Assembly: GCF_000151665.1 (NCBI RefSeq)
Contig: NW_013171860.1
Location: forward strand, 1 to 64,000
DNA: 64,000 nucleotides
Source of the DNA: Blastocystis hominis
Taxonomy: Eukaryota > Sar > Bigyra > Opalinata > Blastocystidae
Reading direction: 5' to 3'
The notes under the pieces were generated by a model. It had not been told where the DNA came from. It saw only the letters and a list, made by a program, of their open reading frames with translations, and did no database searches. Shown piece after piece: positions 7,676 to 16,731 of this stretch. The translations under genes were made by a program, and so were the position numbers. Position 1 is the first letter of the stretch, and every line of letters begins with the position of its first letter.

Positions 7676-10042
7676 TTAGCCATTGAAACCCTGTGTAATG
7701 AACATATCCTTGATCGTGTTGTACGTATTTTGCAGATATTGCTCGAATTGTTGATCTACATTGACAGCAAACCGTTTGATCTTGTTTTTCATGTAGTTCA
7801 AATAATCATGAGTTAGGTCCTTACTATTAGCTACTCGTATGAAGAAACTCATCAGTTCGGAGTCTTCATTTCGATCACGATAAGCCCTGAAGAGACGTGA
7901 GAATCCAAGGTCATTTGCAAATTGAGCGAAAACAGGATTGTTGAAATTGCGAGCAAGCAAACTTGAGAAAGCAATGAAATCTTCGCGAGTATCATCGCTT
8001 TCCCAACTTTCCTTGGTGTCATTAGAATCTTTACTTTCATACGCGTCAATCAAGGCTGCAGCTCGATTCACTTGATCGATTGCTTGAGGTGTGAAACTAG
8101 CATTTACACTTTCAGATTGACGACCGTCCAGTACAATCACAGGTTGAATTTGTGGCTGATTCCGGAAATATTCATATGATTGCCAAATGGCATCCATTAA
8201 GTTCTGGATTCCTCTCATATTCTGCTGATACAATTGTTGATATAATTGTTCCCGGGACAGCTGAGTATCAGCAAAATGATTACTCATTGTAGTAATCAGC
8301 TGACCAGTTTGAGCATGTCCATCAACAACTGCATTACCAACATTTGTCAACAGGTTGTTAGTTTGAGTCTGATTGTCAGTGAGTTGGCTACTCATGGAAG
8401 TGAATCCATTTGTCAGCAAGTTACCAGTCTGAGTCTGTCCGTTTTCAAGAGCTAACAAATGTTTATTCGCAGTATCTATATCTTCACTCAGAGCATTCGT
8501 GTCATCCAATAATTGCTGCCTAGTTGTCTTTCCCTCTTCTTTAACAACTTTACCAAGAGTTACCAGTTTCATATTCATAAGCGCTATTCTATTAGAAATA
8601 TTTCTAAACATAGGTGCGAAACGATTGAATGATTCAACCAACCGTTTGTTGATTTCGTCATATGCTTTTGCCAACTCACCAGATACGAATTTCTGAATGA
8701 AGCTATTTCGCTCAAGCCACTGTTGCAAGAAATCATTGTACTGCGCCTTCATAAACTTCATCAAATCATCGATTCGCATTTCACTTTGTGTTGGAATCAA
8801 TGCTTGGATATCAGCAATTGCAGGAGGATCGGGTTTGTTTTCAATTCCTTGTAGACGAGTTTCGACTTGTTGCAAATATCGATTACTCTCCTGAATCACA
8901 GCTTTCTGTTGATTTACCAAGTCACCAATTTTCTGGATCAACTTGTCATCTCCTGTCGCAATGCTTCTTGCCACTTCAGCATACTTATCACTCAACGACT
9001 TGATTCCATCGTTCGTATTTGTCAATTTTGTTTGTACACCTTCCAACAATTCTAACATCTTAGGATAACCCTTGTCCTTATCTTCCAGGAAATTGATTCG
9101 TTGTGCTACAAAAGCTATTGCATTATAAATATTGACAAGGTTCACCTCGATATCAAAGCTGTTCATCACAGCAATCACATCATCCAACTTCTCGAGAATG
9201 GACGACACATCCATCTGTTGTACGATCTGATTCGTCACATTCACAGGTTGTACTTCGGGTTTGACCATCCATCGACCACGTTCAACATAGCCTGCAGATA
9301 CCAAATCATCGTATGGCTGTTTACCTCGTTTCACTTTCTTTGTCACACCTCTTTTATATACCGTAGTATTATCATCATTCCATAGTAGAAATACTCGCTC
9401 TGGATCACCTTGTGCTGTCACATTATCTCGCAAGCCAGAAAAATCATTGATAATCGCTGCACTCTGTTGAGTAACTGTGTTGATACTATCTCCCATTTGC
9501 TGAGCTGCAACCGTTATGGCATCAGCAGCATTCTTCATTTCGTTGATGCTGGCTCCAAGATCACCAGGCAAATTCACGATTTGTGCATCGCCAACCTGTG
9601 TTCTCTTGTACTTGAGACGATAGGGTGATACTGGCTCATATCCAAATGGATTATCAAACACAGCTCGTTTCTCCATATCAGACAACTCGTGATTCACAGA
9701 TTGGACAATGATCTTGTTGAATTGTCTCTCAATTTTAGCATTGTAGACCACATTGTCCTCGAATGAGTACAACAGTACGTTCTCATCGTCAATTCGCTGC
9801 ATTTGATATCCACGCATGTCAGAGACGTATACACGGCGACGTTCAGCGGGTGAGAGATTCATGTACGAATCAAACAAGGTTCGCTTCTGTCGCCATTGTT
9901 CGCTCCTCATTCGCTGTTGATTGAATTCACTTTCAACGACTTTATCGAAATAACGATTCAACATCTTGTCCATCATGTTTCTCGATTTCACTTTGTGTGG
10001 CTTGTATCGAATGATTGGAATTGTAGCAACGTATTCATCCAT
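7676..10042 (-). CDS. Large coiled-coil viral protein of unknown function
   Basis: This is a 788-residue protein and the second-largest of the element. The N-terminal 170 residues are basic and mixed in structure. Most of the remainder is helical and polar, with repeated Gln/Asn/Thr heptad-like runs. Around residues 525-610 there are three to four copies of a motif like QTQTGNLLTN / QTQTNNLLTN / HAQTGQLITT, spaced by about 25 residues. No membrane segment or enzyme motif is visible. A scaffold, tape-measure-like or structural virion role would fit the length and coil content, but this is a guess. The start is in AGTAAATG; the stop is followed by the four-hairpin array. Confidence 0.6.
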   Translation of the reverse strand: MDEYVATIPIIRYKPHKVKSRNMMDKMLNRYFDKVVESEFNQQRMRSEQWRQKRTLFDSYMNLSPAERRRVYVSDMRGYQMQRIDDENVLLYSFEDNVVYNAKIERQFNKIIVQSVNHELSDMEKRAVFDNPFGYEPVSPYRLKYKRTQVGDAQIVNLPGDLGASINEMKNAADAITVAAQQMGDSINTVTQQSAAIINDFSGLRDNVTAQGDPERVFLLWNDDNTTVYKRGVTKKVKRGKQPYDDLVSAGYVERGRWMVKPEVQPVNVTNQIVQQMDVSSILEKLDDVIAVMNSFDIEVNLVNIYNAIAFVAQRINFLEDKDKGYPKMLELLEGVQTKLTNTNDGIKSLSDKYAEVARSIATGDDKLIQKIGDLVNQQKAVIQESNRYLQQVETRLQGIENKPDPPAIADIQALIPTQSEMRIDDLMKFMKAQYNDFLQQWLERNSFIQKFVSGELAKAYDEINKRLVESFNRFAPMFRNISNRIALMNMKLVTLGKVVKEEGKTTRQQLLDDTNALSEDIDTANKHLLALENGQTQTGNLLTNGFTSMSSQLTDNQTQTNNLLTNVGNAVVDGHAQTGQLITTMSNHFADTQLSREQLYQQLYQQNMRGIQNLMDAIWQSYEYFRNQPQIQPVIVLDGRQSESVNASFTPQAIDQVNRAAALIDAYESKDSNDTKESWESDDTREDFIAFSSLLARNFNNPVFAQFANDLGFSRLFRAYRDRNEDSELMSFFIRVANSKDLTHDYLNYMKNKIKRFAVNVDQQFEQYLQNTYNTIKDMFITQGFNG

Positions 10043-10063
10043 TTACTATGGGAGGAACAATGT

Positions 10064-10085
10064 GGGGCGACTTTGCCGTCTCCCC
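10064..10085. repeat. Decayed palindrome
   Basis: GGGGCGAC (10064-10071) faces GTCTCCCC (10078-10085) with one mismatch and a longer loop. It appears to be a damaged copy of the hairpin at 324-342. It lies just after the stop of the 232-residue gene and before the start of the 788-residue gene. Confidence 0.6.
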
Positions 10086-10089
10086 TTCT

Positions 10090-10788
10090 TTACTTTGTAT
10101 CTTTCGAATAACACGAAATCGTGAATGAGATGTACACATTCGAATTCAAGGAGATCGGACGGTCATTCGCGTCCGTCAGTACCCAATCAATGTAGTCCAG
10201 GTTCGATTGTTCAATCACATCGATCGATAGGTTGTCCCAGGTGATCATGTTGTTCAGTCCCATCGATACATGAATCAGGTTATCGATCAACGGACTCTTC
10301 AGACCGAATGTTTGAGCATTGATACTACTGTACACTCGGATCACACTCATGCCATTCGTGATGTCGTAGGGTTCACTCGCTACCATTCCTGCCTCAACGA
10401 TACCTTCCAACTTGAGAATACTCGTGTAATCAGGTGCGCCACTAAGGTCAACAGCGGTCGCCACATCACTATTCAGGTATGCTCGGTTAACATCGTCTAC
10501 CTGGATGGAATCGGCTATCGCACGGCATAACTCGGTAATCGAGTAGTAGCCAGGACCGACGTTGTACACCATTTCAAACCCTGACAGCATTTGAACCTTC
10601 ACCACATTCATTGCACGAATGTTCCAGAGAGAAGTGGTATCGATCTTGCATGTAATCGAAGTGATCTTGTACACAAGGTCACAAGGCATGATCACTGTGT
10701 TGAACGTTTCATGGTATCGTTCGTTGTTCTTCGGAATTACTGTATTGTGGTTAATCACACTCACCGGTAGTGCACGATTATGACTCAT
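10090..10788 (-). CDS. Penton/spike-module protein (single module)
   Basis: This 232-residue protein consists of one copy of a module that occurs several times in the 1008-residue protein encoded upstream. Its landmarks are a GPGYYSITELCRAIADSI helix after a strand, a short hydrophobic LSGAPDYTSIL segment, then an ITNGMSVIRVYSSI strand, a LIDNLI helix, and a final strand-rich part ending in ISFTISCYS. Polinton/adintovirus penton-like proteins have a similar order of signatures (GxYs..eL, iLGF, vYs.I), so a vertex or spike role is plausible. The start overlaps the preceding gene by 11 nt and uses AATAAATG. Confidence 0.55.
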   Translation of the reverse strand: MSHNRALPVSVINHNTVIPKNNERYHETFNTVIMPCDLVYKITSITCKIDTTSLWNIRAMNVVKVQMLSGFEMVYNVGPGYYSITELCRAIADSIQVDDVNRAYLNSDVATAVDLSGAPDYTSILKLEGIVEAGMVASEPYDITNGMSVIRVYSSINAQTFGLKSPLIDNLIHVSMGLNNMITWDNLSIDVIEQSNLDYIDWVLTDANDRPISLNSNVYISFTISCYSKDTK

Positions 10789-11110
10789 TTATTGTGTGGA
10801 AGTGAATACACACTGTAATCGGCATTGGTAAGGCAATCGTTGCACCGGTCTTATCGGTCAACGAGAATGACCATTTGCGACTTTTGGGTACCACGACGTT
10901 CATGTGTGCATTCTCCGTAAACTCCTCGTTCAATACAACCAACGGAGACTGTCGTCGTTCTTGCATGTTGTTCACTCGATCAAGGACAAGGCAGGTGCCA
11001 GGCGATTCTCCTTTCATCGATATCCGATCGATTACCATGTCGCTTTTGATGAGATTGTTACTTGTGAATTCATGTTCGTACGTTCGAGCAATATTGAACA
11101 CTAGATTCAT
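10778..11110 (-). CDS. Small viral protein in an overlapping gene trio
   Basis: This is a 110-residue strand-rich protein without recognisable motifs. The last third, with a Thr-Gly-Ala-Thr turn and strands ending in ITVCIHFHT, resembles the C-terminal strand pair of the penton/spike module in its neighbours. It may therefore be a reduced relative or an accessory to them. Its ATG overlaps the TGA of the upstream gene (ATGA), and its own end overlaps the next start by 11 nt, so the three genes are probably expressed together. The start lies in AATAAATG. Confidence 0.5.
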   Translation of the reverse strand: MNLVFNIARTYEHEFTSNNLIKSDMVIDRISMKGESPGTCLVLDRVNNMQERRQSPLVVLNEEFTENAHMNVVVPKSRKWSFSLTDKTGATIALPMPITVCIHFHTINES

Positions 11111-14100
11111 TTATTATTTCCTCCTGAAACGGTGAATCCGATTAGCAGGTACACGTTCCCAATGAACGATAGCGGGTCACCATTTTCGTCCTTCAATTCG
11201 TACACGATGCGATCAAGCAATTCAGAACATGGTACCAACATGCGATTCTTGTAGAAGTAGTTCTTGTACAAGCTGTCCATCGGGACATTCGCAAGCAGTG
11301 GTATCGTCTTGCTTTTCACGATGTTGCAATACAGCTGTATGTTCGATAGACCGTTCGTGATATCGACAGGATACTCGGCAACCATCGGACCATAGTTGGC
11401 ATAGTACACACCATCGTCGAAAGGGATACGCCATGTATGCGATTGCGATCCTGAAGCGGGAATGATCGTGCCAAGGTTACCACTCAACGAGAACACATAG
11501 TCTGCGTGAATGTAGTACCCATCTGACTCGGGTATCCATCGTATGTTTAGTGCAGCAGAGTTGAAACATTGGTTCAATCGCCATACCAAGTCAGCCTGAG
11601 TCAGTCGTGATGGTATGCTCCACGTGAATGTCTGAGCATCATCCGTGTACGTGATATCAGTCTCAACATTCTCTCCATCGAGACTCATCACGCCGTACGG
11701 GAAGCGCATCGTTGAATCACCCTTGTACGTTTGTGACTCTTCCCAATCAACGAAGTCAGCCGACGTGAACGAGTGGGAACCTATGAATCCAACGCGTGTA
11801 GGCTGTATGAACGTCACAGTCATTTCACGATTCGTGATCACACTCCTATTGATCATGTTCGTTGCAGTCAGCCCATCAATGTTTGTCATCGCAAACTCGT
11901 AAGGTGTTGTCAACTCGGGCATCCTGATGTAGTAATTGCGATGAAAGGTGAAATCGATTCTACGAGTCAATCCTGGAGTCAATGGCAAGAAGGGGTTGTC
12001 ATTGGATATGACTAGCATCGAAGGATGATCATTACTTCGAGGACCTATGTATACCAGACCACCATTTTCCACTCGATCAAATATCCGATATCCATCGATT
12101 GCATTGAAACCATTAGCAACCATCTGCGCGATCTTCAAAGCACTGTATGATCCTCGTGCGATTGTTACATCCACTGTCTTGTCGTAACCTTCTAGTCCAA
12201 GGACGAGATGTGTGGTATCAACCCAGACACTATCGTTGTACACACTGTCCTTGGAGTACAATGGCCCGAATGATCCACCACGCTTATCGTCGTTAATCGT
12301 TATGGGCACATTCATGTTCTCAGCTGTCATGTCAAACTCAAGGTCAGGTGCGTAAGCTTTCGCAGACCACGTTACTGTATCATCTGCTTTGCCACCAGTC
12401 CATGCAATGGCTTCCTGGTGCGATGATGTGATATCACGTGCCTCTTGGTACTTCGCATTCAACTGTGATAAGCACGAGTTCCTGAGTGATTCCAAGGACA
12501 TCAGTGTTTCCGTGTCTTCCGTTACGTAGAATGTGCCAGAATCGAACAATGAACCATCACTATTCGTCATCGTGTACGTCACTTGTGGCTTCAGTATGAA
12601 GAAGGGTGTAGTCGTGTACAATTCCCAGTCATATTCGACAAAGCACGGATCGAGGTATGCATGACCACCAAGTCCTTGATCATTCGTCTCATCGGGTGGG
12701 GTTTCACTATTCGCAGGATCGAATTGAGTCTCAATAGGTCGCTCGATGCACAGGTTCTGCACAGACGGAGACAGTTTGAACCATGGAGTCCATTCAAAAC
12801 CATCGATCGTCGTATCAACACTGGATCGATCGAAGTACCACGATTCACTTTGGTCATTGAAGCGTACATGGTCATCCTCGATCGTCATGGATGTGAGTGG
12901 TAGCACTTTCACCATTTCAGCACCCACAGCCTCGATGAACTCGCTGAACGTGTAGTATCCAGTAGGCAGTATCAACACGTGCGAGTCCGTGCCGTTAGTA
13001 ACAACCACTTGATTGCACGAGGACGACATGTAGTAGCGCTTCGGGTTGTCCACTCCTTTCACCAAGATGTCAGATTCAAATCCAAGGATCGATTTGATCT
13101 CTGGTGCTTTCGTGAAATCGATCGTGTAGAAGTGATTCACCGTGACGTGGAATGCGTTCTCACCACTGTATACCAATTCGAACAGGGCATCACTCGCATT
13201 CAGCTTTGCAATGATCGTTTCGATGTCGTATGCACCGCGTGGTATCGCGATCTCTTGAATCGTAGCGCCAGCATTGATTAGCACCACTTGATCAGTCGGC
13301 ACATTGTGCAACACGAAGTCCGTATACAACGACACAGACGAGATGTAGCACTGGTCGAACGACAGAGGATTGTCCAGCTTCACTTCCTTCTTCGTAGTAT
13401 TACCGAACACTTCGATCATGGAGAACTGGTTTGCAGAGGCAATTGAGGAAGGCACTTCATCATACACGTCCTCAATCGTCAACTGCAGTTCGAATTCGCC
13501 GTTCAGACGCATCATCTTGCCATCCATATCGCGGAACACGAACATCAATTGATCAAACCGAGTGATCATTGGTATACGCACGTCTTCCACAGTTCGCACA
13601 TAGTCAGTTGTTGGATCGTCAATGATCATCGTGGTGAGCAGGTTGTTGTTCTGGTTGGCAATCTTCAGGTCCGATGATCGCACGATCGTCGAGTAGACTT
13701 GGATCACTTGGCGATTTCGCGTGATATCAATCACATTCGATCCACTGAACGAAGCAGGTAGAATGACCGTTCGTCCATCGAAGCCGAGGATCTCACGAAT
13801 GTCAGGTGCATTCGTGAAGTCAATCGTATGTGGAGACTGAATCCAGATACAGCCGAACGACGAGGCATTCGTGGATATGGAAAATGTAGTATCGGTCATG
13901 GTATTGAGCAAGGCAATGATCTCACTGATCGTGTAATAACCAGCAGGGATCGTCACAGTCTCGTCATTGCTGTTAGTAATCACATTGGTCGTGTCTACGT
14001 TATTAAACATCGAACCATTAGGATGAAACAGGACAGTCATGGAAGTGATGTAGGGATTCTTGTACTTGTACGGGTTGATCCATGTGAATGAGCCGTTACT

Positions 14101-14133
14101 AGGTGAGCCTTGAATAAGCATGGAGTAGTGCAT
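11107..14133 (-). CDS. Giant modular penton/spike-like virion protein
   Basis: This 1008-residue protein is built of about five copies of a ~150-200-residue module. Each copy has a GYYTISEIIALLN-like helix, a FTNAPDIREILGF-like segment and, in the fuller copies (first and last), a QVIQVYSTIV-like strand followed by a Leu-Leu turn and a strand-rich end. Middle copies are degenerate. The last copy is closest to the 232-residue protein encoded two genes downstream. No signal peptide or membrane segment is seen. A large vertex, spike or fibre-base protein made by internal duplication is the best reading. Unlike most genes in the element, its start (AGACCATG) is not in TAAATG, so it may be expressed at a different stage. 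Confidence 0.6.
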   Translation of the reverse strand: MHYSMLIQGSPSNGSFTWINPYKYKNPYITSMTVLFHPNGSMFNNVDTTNVITNSNDETVTIPAGYYTISEIIALLNTMTDTTFSISTNASSFGCIWIQSPHTIDFTNAPDIREILGFDGRTVILPASFSGSNVIDITRNRQVIQVYSTIVRSSDLKIANQNNNLLTTMIIDDPTTDYVRTVEDVRIPMITRFDQLMFVFRDMDGKMMRLNGEFELQLTIEDVYDEVPSSIASANQFSMIEVFGNTTKKEVKLDNPLSFDQCYISSVSLYTDFVLHNVPTDQVVLINAGATIQEIAIPRGAYDIETIIAKLNASDALFELVYSGENAFHVTVNHFYTIDFTKAPEIKSILGFESDILVKGVDNPKRYYMSSSCNQVVVTNGTDSHVLILPTGYYTFSEFIEAVGAEMVKVLPLTSMTIEDDHVRFNDQSESWYFDRSSVDTTIDGFEWTPWFKLSPSVQNLCIERPIETQFDPANSETPPDETNDQGLGGHAYLDPCFVEYDWELYTTTPFFILKPQVTYTMTNSDGSLFDSGTFYVTEDTETLMSLESLRNSCLSQLNAKYQEARDITSSHQEAIAWTGGKADDTVTWSAKAYAPDLEFDMTAENMNVPITINDDKRGGSFGPLYSKDSVYNDSVWVDTTHLVLGLEGYDKTVDVTIARGSYSALKIAQMVANGFNAIDGYRIFDRVENGGLVYIGPRSNDHPSMLVISNDNPFLPLTPGLTRRIDFTFHRNYYIRMPELTTPYEFAMTNIDGLTATNMINRSVITNREMTVTFIQPTRVGFIGSHSFTSADFVDWEESQTYKGDSTMRFPYGVMSLDGENVETDITYTDDAQTFTWSIPSRLTQADLVWRLNQCFNSAALNIRWIPESDGYYIHADYVFSLSGNLGTIIPASGSQSHTWRIPFDDGVYYANYGPMVAEYPVDITNGLSNIQLYCNIVKSKTIPLLANVPMDSLYKNYFYKNRMLVPCSELLDRIVYELKDENGDPLSFIGNVYLLIGFTVSGGNNK

Positions 14134-14185
14134 GGTCTTTCTCTCTTTACCTTAGTCAACAAGACAATGGGGAGGAATCGAAGCA

Positions 14186-14266
14186 GGGAGAGGCGTAGCC
14201 TCTCCCAGGGCAACGAGGGACGACTTCGTCGTCCCGAGGGAGCATAGCTCCCCCACGTAGTTGCCC
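14186..14266. repeat. Nested palindrome array near the right end of the element
   Basis: A 9-bp stem with GTA loop (14186-14206) is followed by an outer stem GGGCAAC (14208-14214) with GTTGCCC (14260-14266). This encloses two hairpins, one with an 8-bp stem and TTC loop (14217-14235) and one with a 6-bp stem and ATA loop (14238-14252). The nested design mirrors the array at 3024-3109. It lies upstream of the first gene of the leftward trio. Confidence 0.85.
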
Positions 14267-14289
14267 CATCACAACCATGGATACCATGG

Positions 14290-14490
14290 CCTACAATGGA
14301 AGTCAGGTTAACATTGGCCGAAATTGGCAGTCATGGGTTTTCGCGCGTTTCTTGTTATGGACATCGAGGTGAGCAGGTAGACAATGGCAGAAAATGGCCG
14401 AAAATGGTCGAAAAATGGTCGAAAATTGATTTCCGCGGTTATTTGGTAGGAAATGGATTTCCGCGTGTTTTACGCCATTTCCCTACTACT
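14290..14490. repeat. Candidate right terminus of the viral element
   Basis: This stretch has no gene and is built of short repeats. A run with ~10-bp period (AAAATGGCCG / AAAATGGTCG) lies at about 14382-14428. TTTCCGCG occurs twice (about 14431 and 14460), and GGAAATGG faces CCATTTCC around 14450-14482. Palindromes and viral genes stop here and host-like sequence begins right after. It would fit a terminal inverted repeat, but its partner would lie left of the window, so neither the exact edge nor a target-site duplication can be shown. Confidence 0.45.
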
Positions 14491-14918
14491 TAAAATCAGT
14501 GGTATCATCTATATAAGACGAATTTTATCATCCACGTATATTCATTTCGGTAAGAATAAGTGTTTACAAATTTGTTCTGTACTGCCTTTCATTTGGAGAA
14601 TTATTTTCATGTAACCCGCTTTTTGCCTCTTGAATGGATGCTATTCACTGTTATCCTTTTCCAACGTTCACTCTCATTTCTCATCAGCACTTGTGCACAC
14701 TACTATCATAACCTTATGGCACCACTATCTGTTATATTGTATCAGTAGGATACAGTGATTCCTATGTAGGATACTAAATAGTATTCGCAAAATAAGCCAT
14801 ATTTTTGCTTTACTTGTGTTTCACTTTTTAAGTTACTCATATACTGTTTTTATTGTATTTCCAGTTGACACATCGTATCCATTTGCTGTTACTCTTCCAT
14901 TTTACGTCTTAAGTAGTA
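14491..14918. other. Upstream region of the GT61 gene
   Basis: This is AT-rich sequence with a TATATAAG element at about 14512 and no convincing coding exon. It is the first host-like DNA after the viral element and should contain the promoter of the downstream glycosyltransferase. Confidence 0.4.
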
Positions 14919-16731
14919 ATGACCAAGTTTACTCTTGTCTTGTATATACTGTTGTATTATACAGCTTTTGTATTGATATTTCGTGTTTCTGTGGACGACT
15001 CTGGAAATTGCCTTGTTTCTAACAAACTACAATATCGCTTATTGACTGGGAGCAAAAGAAAGAGTGCTGCTGATTCTGTTGTTACAAATATCACCGATTC
15101 TTGGATAGACCCTCAGGTTACTACAATCCCTACCGAAATGAGCGCTAATATTAGAACGGCATATGATGAAGCTTTATATAATGGAGAATTTGGACTTCTG
15201 TTGAATGTCGTTCCTTCTTCTATTCTTTTTGGTATGCATACAAATTTTAAACTGTATTCATCTTATGTGATATGGTCAAGACGTATTCCTACTGAAGATC
15301 CGTGGTATACGAAATCGTTCATCTATCAGCGAGATTCCTGGTTTGAGTCCTGTTATTTCTTTATCCTAGGGAACAGTCCTATTTGGAATTGTTGAAAAGA
15401 GTCAAAGAAATTTACCACCAATCGTAGTTGTGACAGTTGAGGTTAACAGGTAGAGAGTACAATCGGCATTTTAACAACTCCCTGTTTCGAAAGAGCAAGT
15501 ATTCTACTGCCACTATTCGCTTTGTGAATAAGACAGACAGCCCGTTCTTGGATGCTCATAATATTTGCATGCATCCATCGTACGAGTGGAAAGTGTATCT
15601 CCCGTCAGGAACAATGAATTTTCACTATCCTGACGATCAAAGTATCCAACTGCACAATGCGAGGTGATTCCATAGGTTTCCGATGGACTCATGTTCTTCG
15701 TTCAGTGAACACAAAGCTTCCGAAGAACGTCAACTGGATAGAAAATGGCTGCTATTTCGTTTTTCAGCCCTGCGCAACGCGTCATATCGGCCATTTCGTT
15801 GAGTCGATCAATCACGCTTTGCTCAAACTGCGATATCCGTCTTTCTATCCTCCTCTCACTGACTTGTATATCCCCAAGTTTTTCAGTGATGAATTTGAAT
15901 GGTCAAAGTCTTACTTGCAACTGGTTTTGAGCTTGTTTCCGGATAATCTCAAGCCCGCACTTCATTTAGGAAGCAGTTTCTCGGCATACCCGGCCGTTTG
16001 TTTCCGATCCGCTGTATCTTTGTGAATGAATACCAATCTAGGTGTTGGTGGATCGCGTGCGATTCCACATGGATGGAGCCTTGTTTGCTGGCTTTTTTCC
16101 GCTCGATCTAATGAAAGCAACGGCGTGGCGGCACGCCAACGTTCAATCCAGACAGAATGGACCGACTCATCTCTCTTTGCTTTTGGTGGATCGAAAGAAA
16201 TCGCGAGGCTTCACACTGCACGATGCTTGGGTTGGCATTCTCTCTTCGCAGTTTAAGGCAAGTGAAGAAGCTCTTTTTGATGGGTAGGAAGTAGCAGTTT
16301 CTTACAAGTTTATGGAAGGATTATCGTTCCAGGAGCAACTGCAACTCTTCTATAACTCAGATATTGTGGTTTCTCCGCATAGCGCTAGTTTCATCAATCT
16401 CATTTTTACGGTTCCTCGCACGGCGGTCGTCGAGTGCTATCCGCCTTATTTCTATGAGAACTGGTATTCGAACACGGCGATGATCTCGCGTGTGCATTAC
16501 ATTGCGGTCTCGAGCTTTGTTCGTAATGGGAAAGCGATGAGTTCGTGGAGAGAAGCAGAGGAAGCCTACGAGAATGGAAGATTCTTTTTCATTCGAAGGA
16601 GGTTTGTGGACAATATGGTTAGTCCTCCTCGGTTCAAAATGCTTTCCGCTGTACGGGATGCAATTGAGTATTCGAAACGGTGGCGGTTTGTGTATGAGGC
16701 GAATGATAAGTGGTCTGCAGTCTTCATTTAG
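14919..16731 (+). CDS. GT61-family glycosyltransferase, type II membrane protein
   Basis: This gene of about six exons encodes a protein with an N-terminal signal anchor (LVLYILLYYTAFVLIF). The catalytic region has GT61/DUF563 signatures: HIGHFVESINHALLKL, a strand with DLYIPKFF, and FQEQLQLFYNSDIVVSPHSA followed by NLIFT. GT61 enzymes (EOGT, plant xylosyl/arabinosyltransferases) add sugars to proteins or polysaccharides in the secretory pathway. The introns I can place are 29 nt (GTTTGAG..CCTAG near 15342), 30 nt (near 15427), about 34 nt (near 15645), 28 nt (near 16016) and about 30-33 nt (near 16260). Each removes in-frame stops and joins the frames. The stop TAG is encoded. The acceptor protein and sugar cannot be told. 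Confidence 0.78.

Noticed and set aside
14296-14493. 65-codon frame in the terminal repeat region
   Set aside because: It is made of the short direct repeats and has no independent coding evidence.
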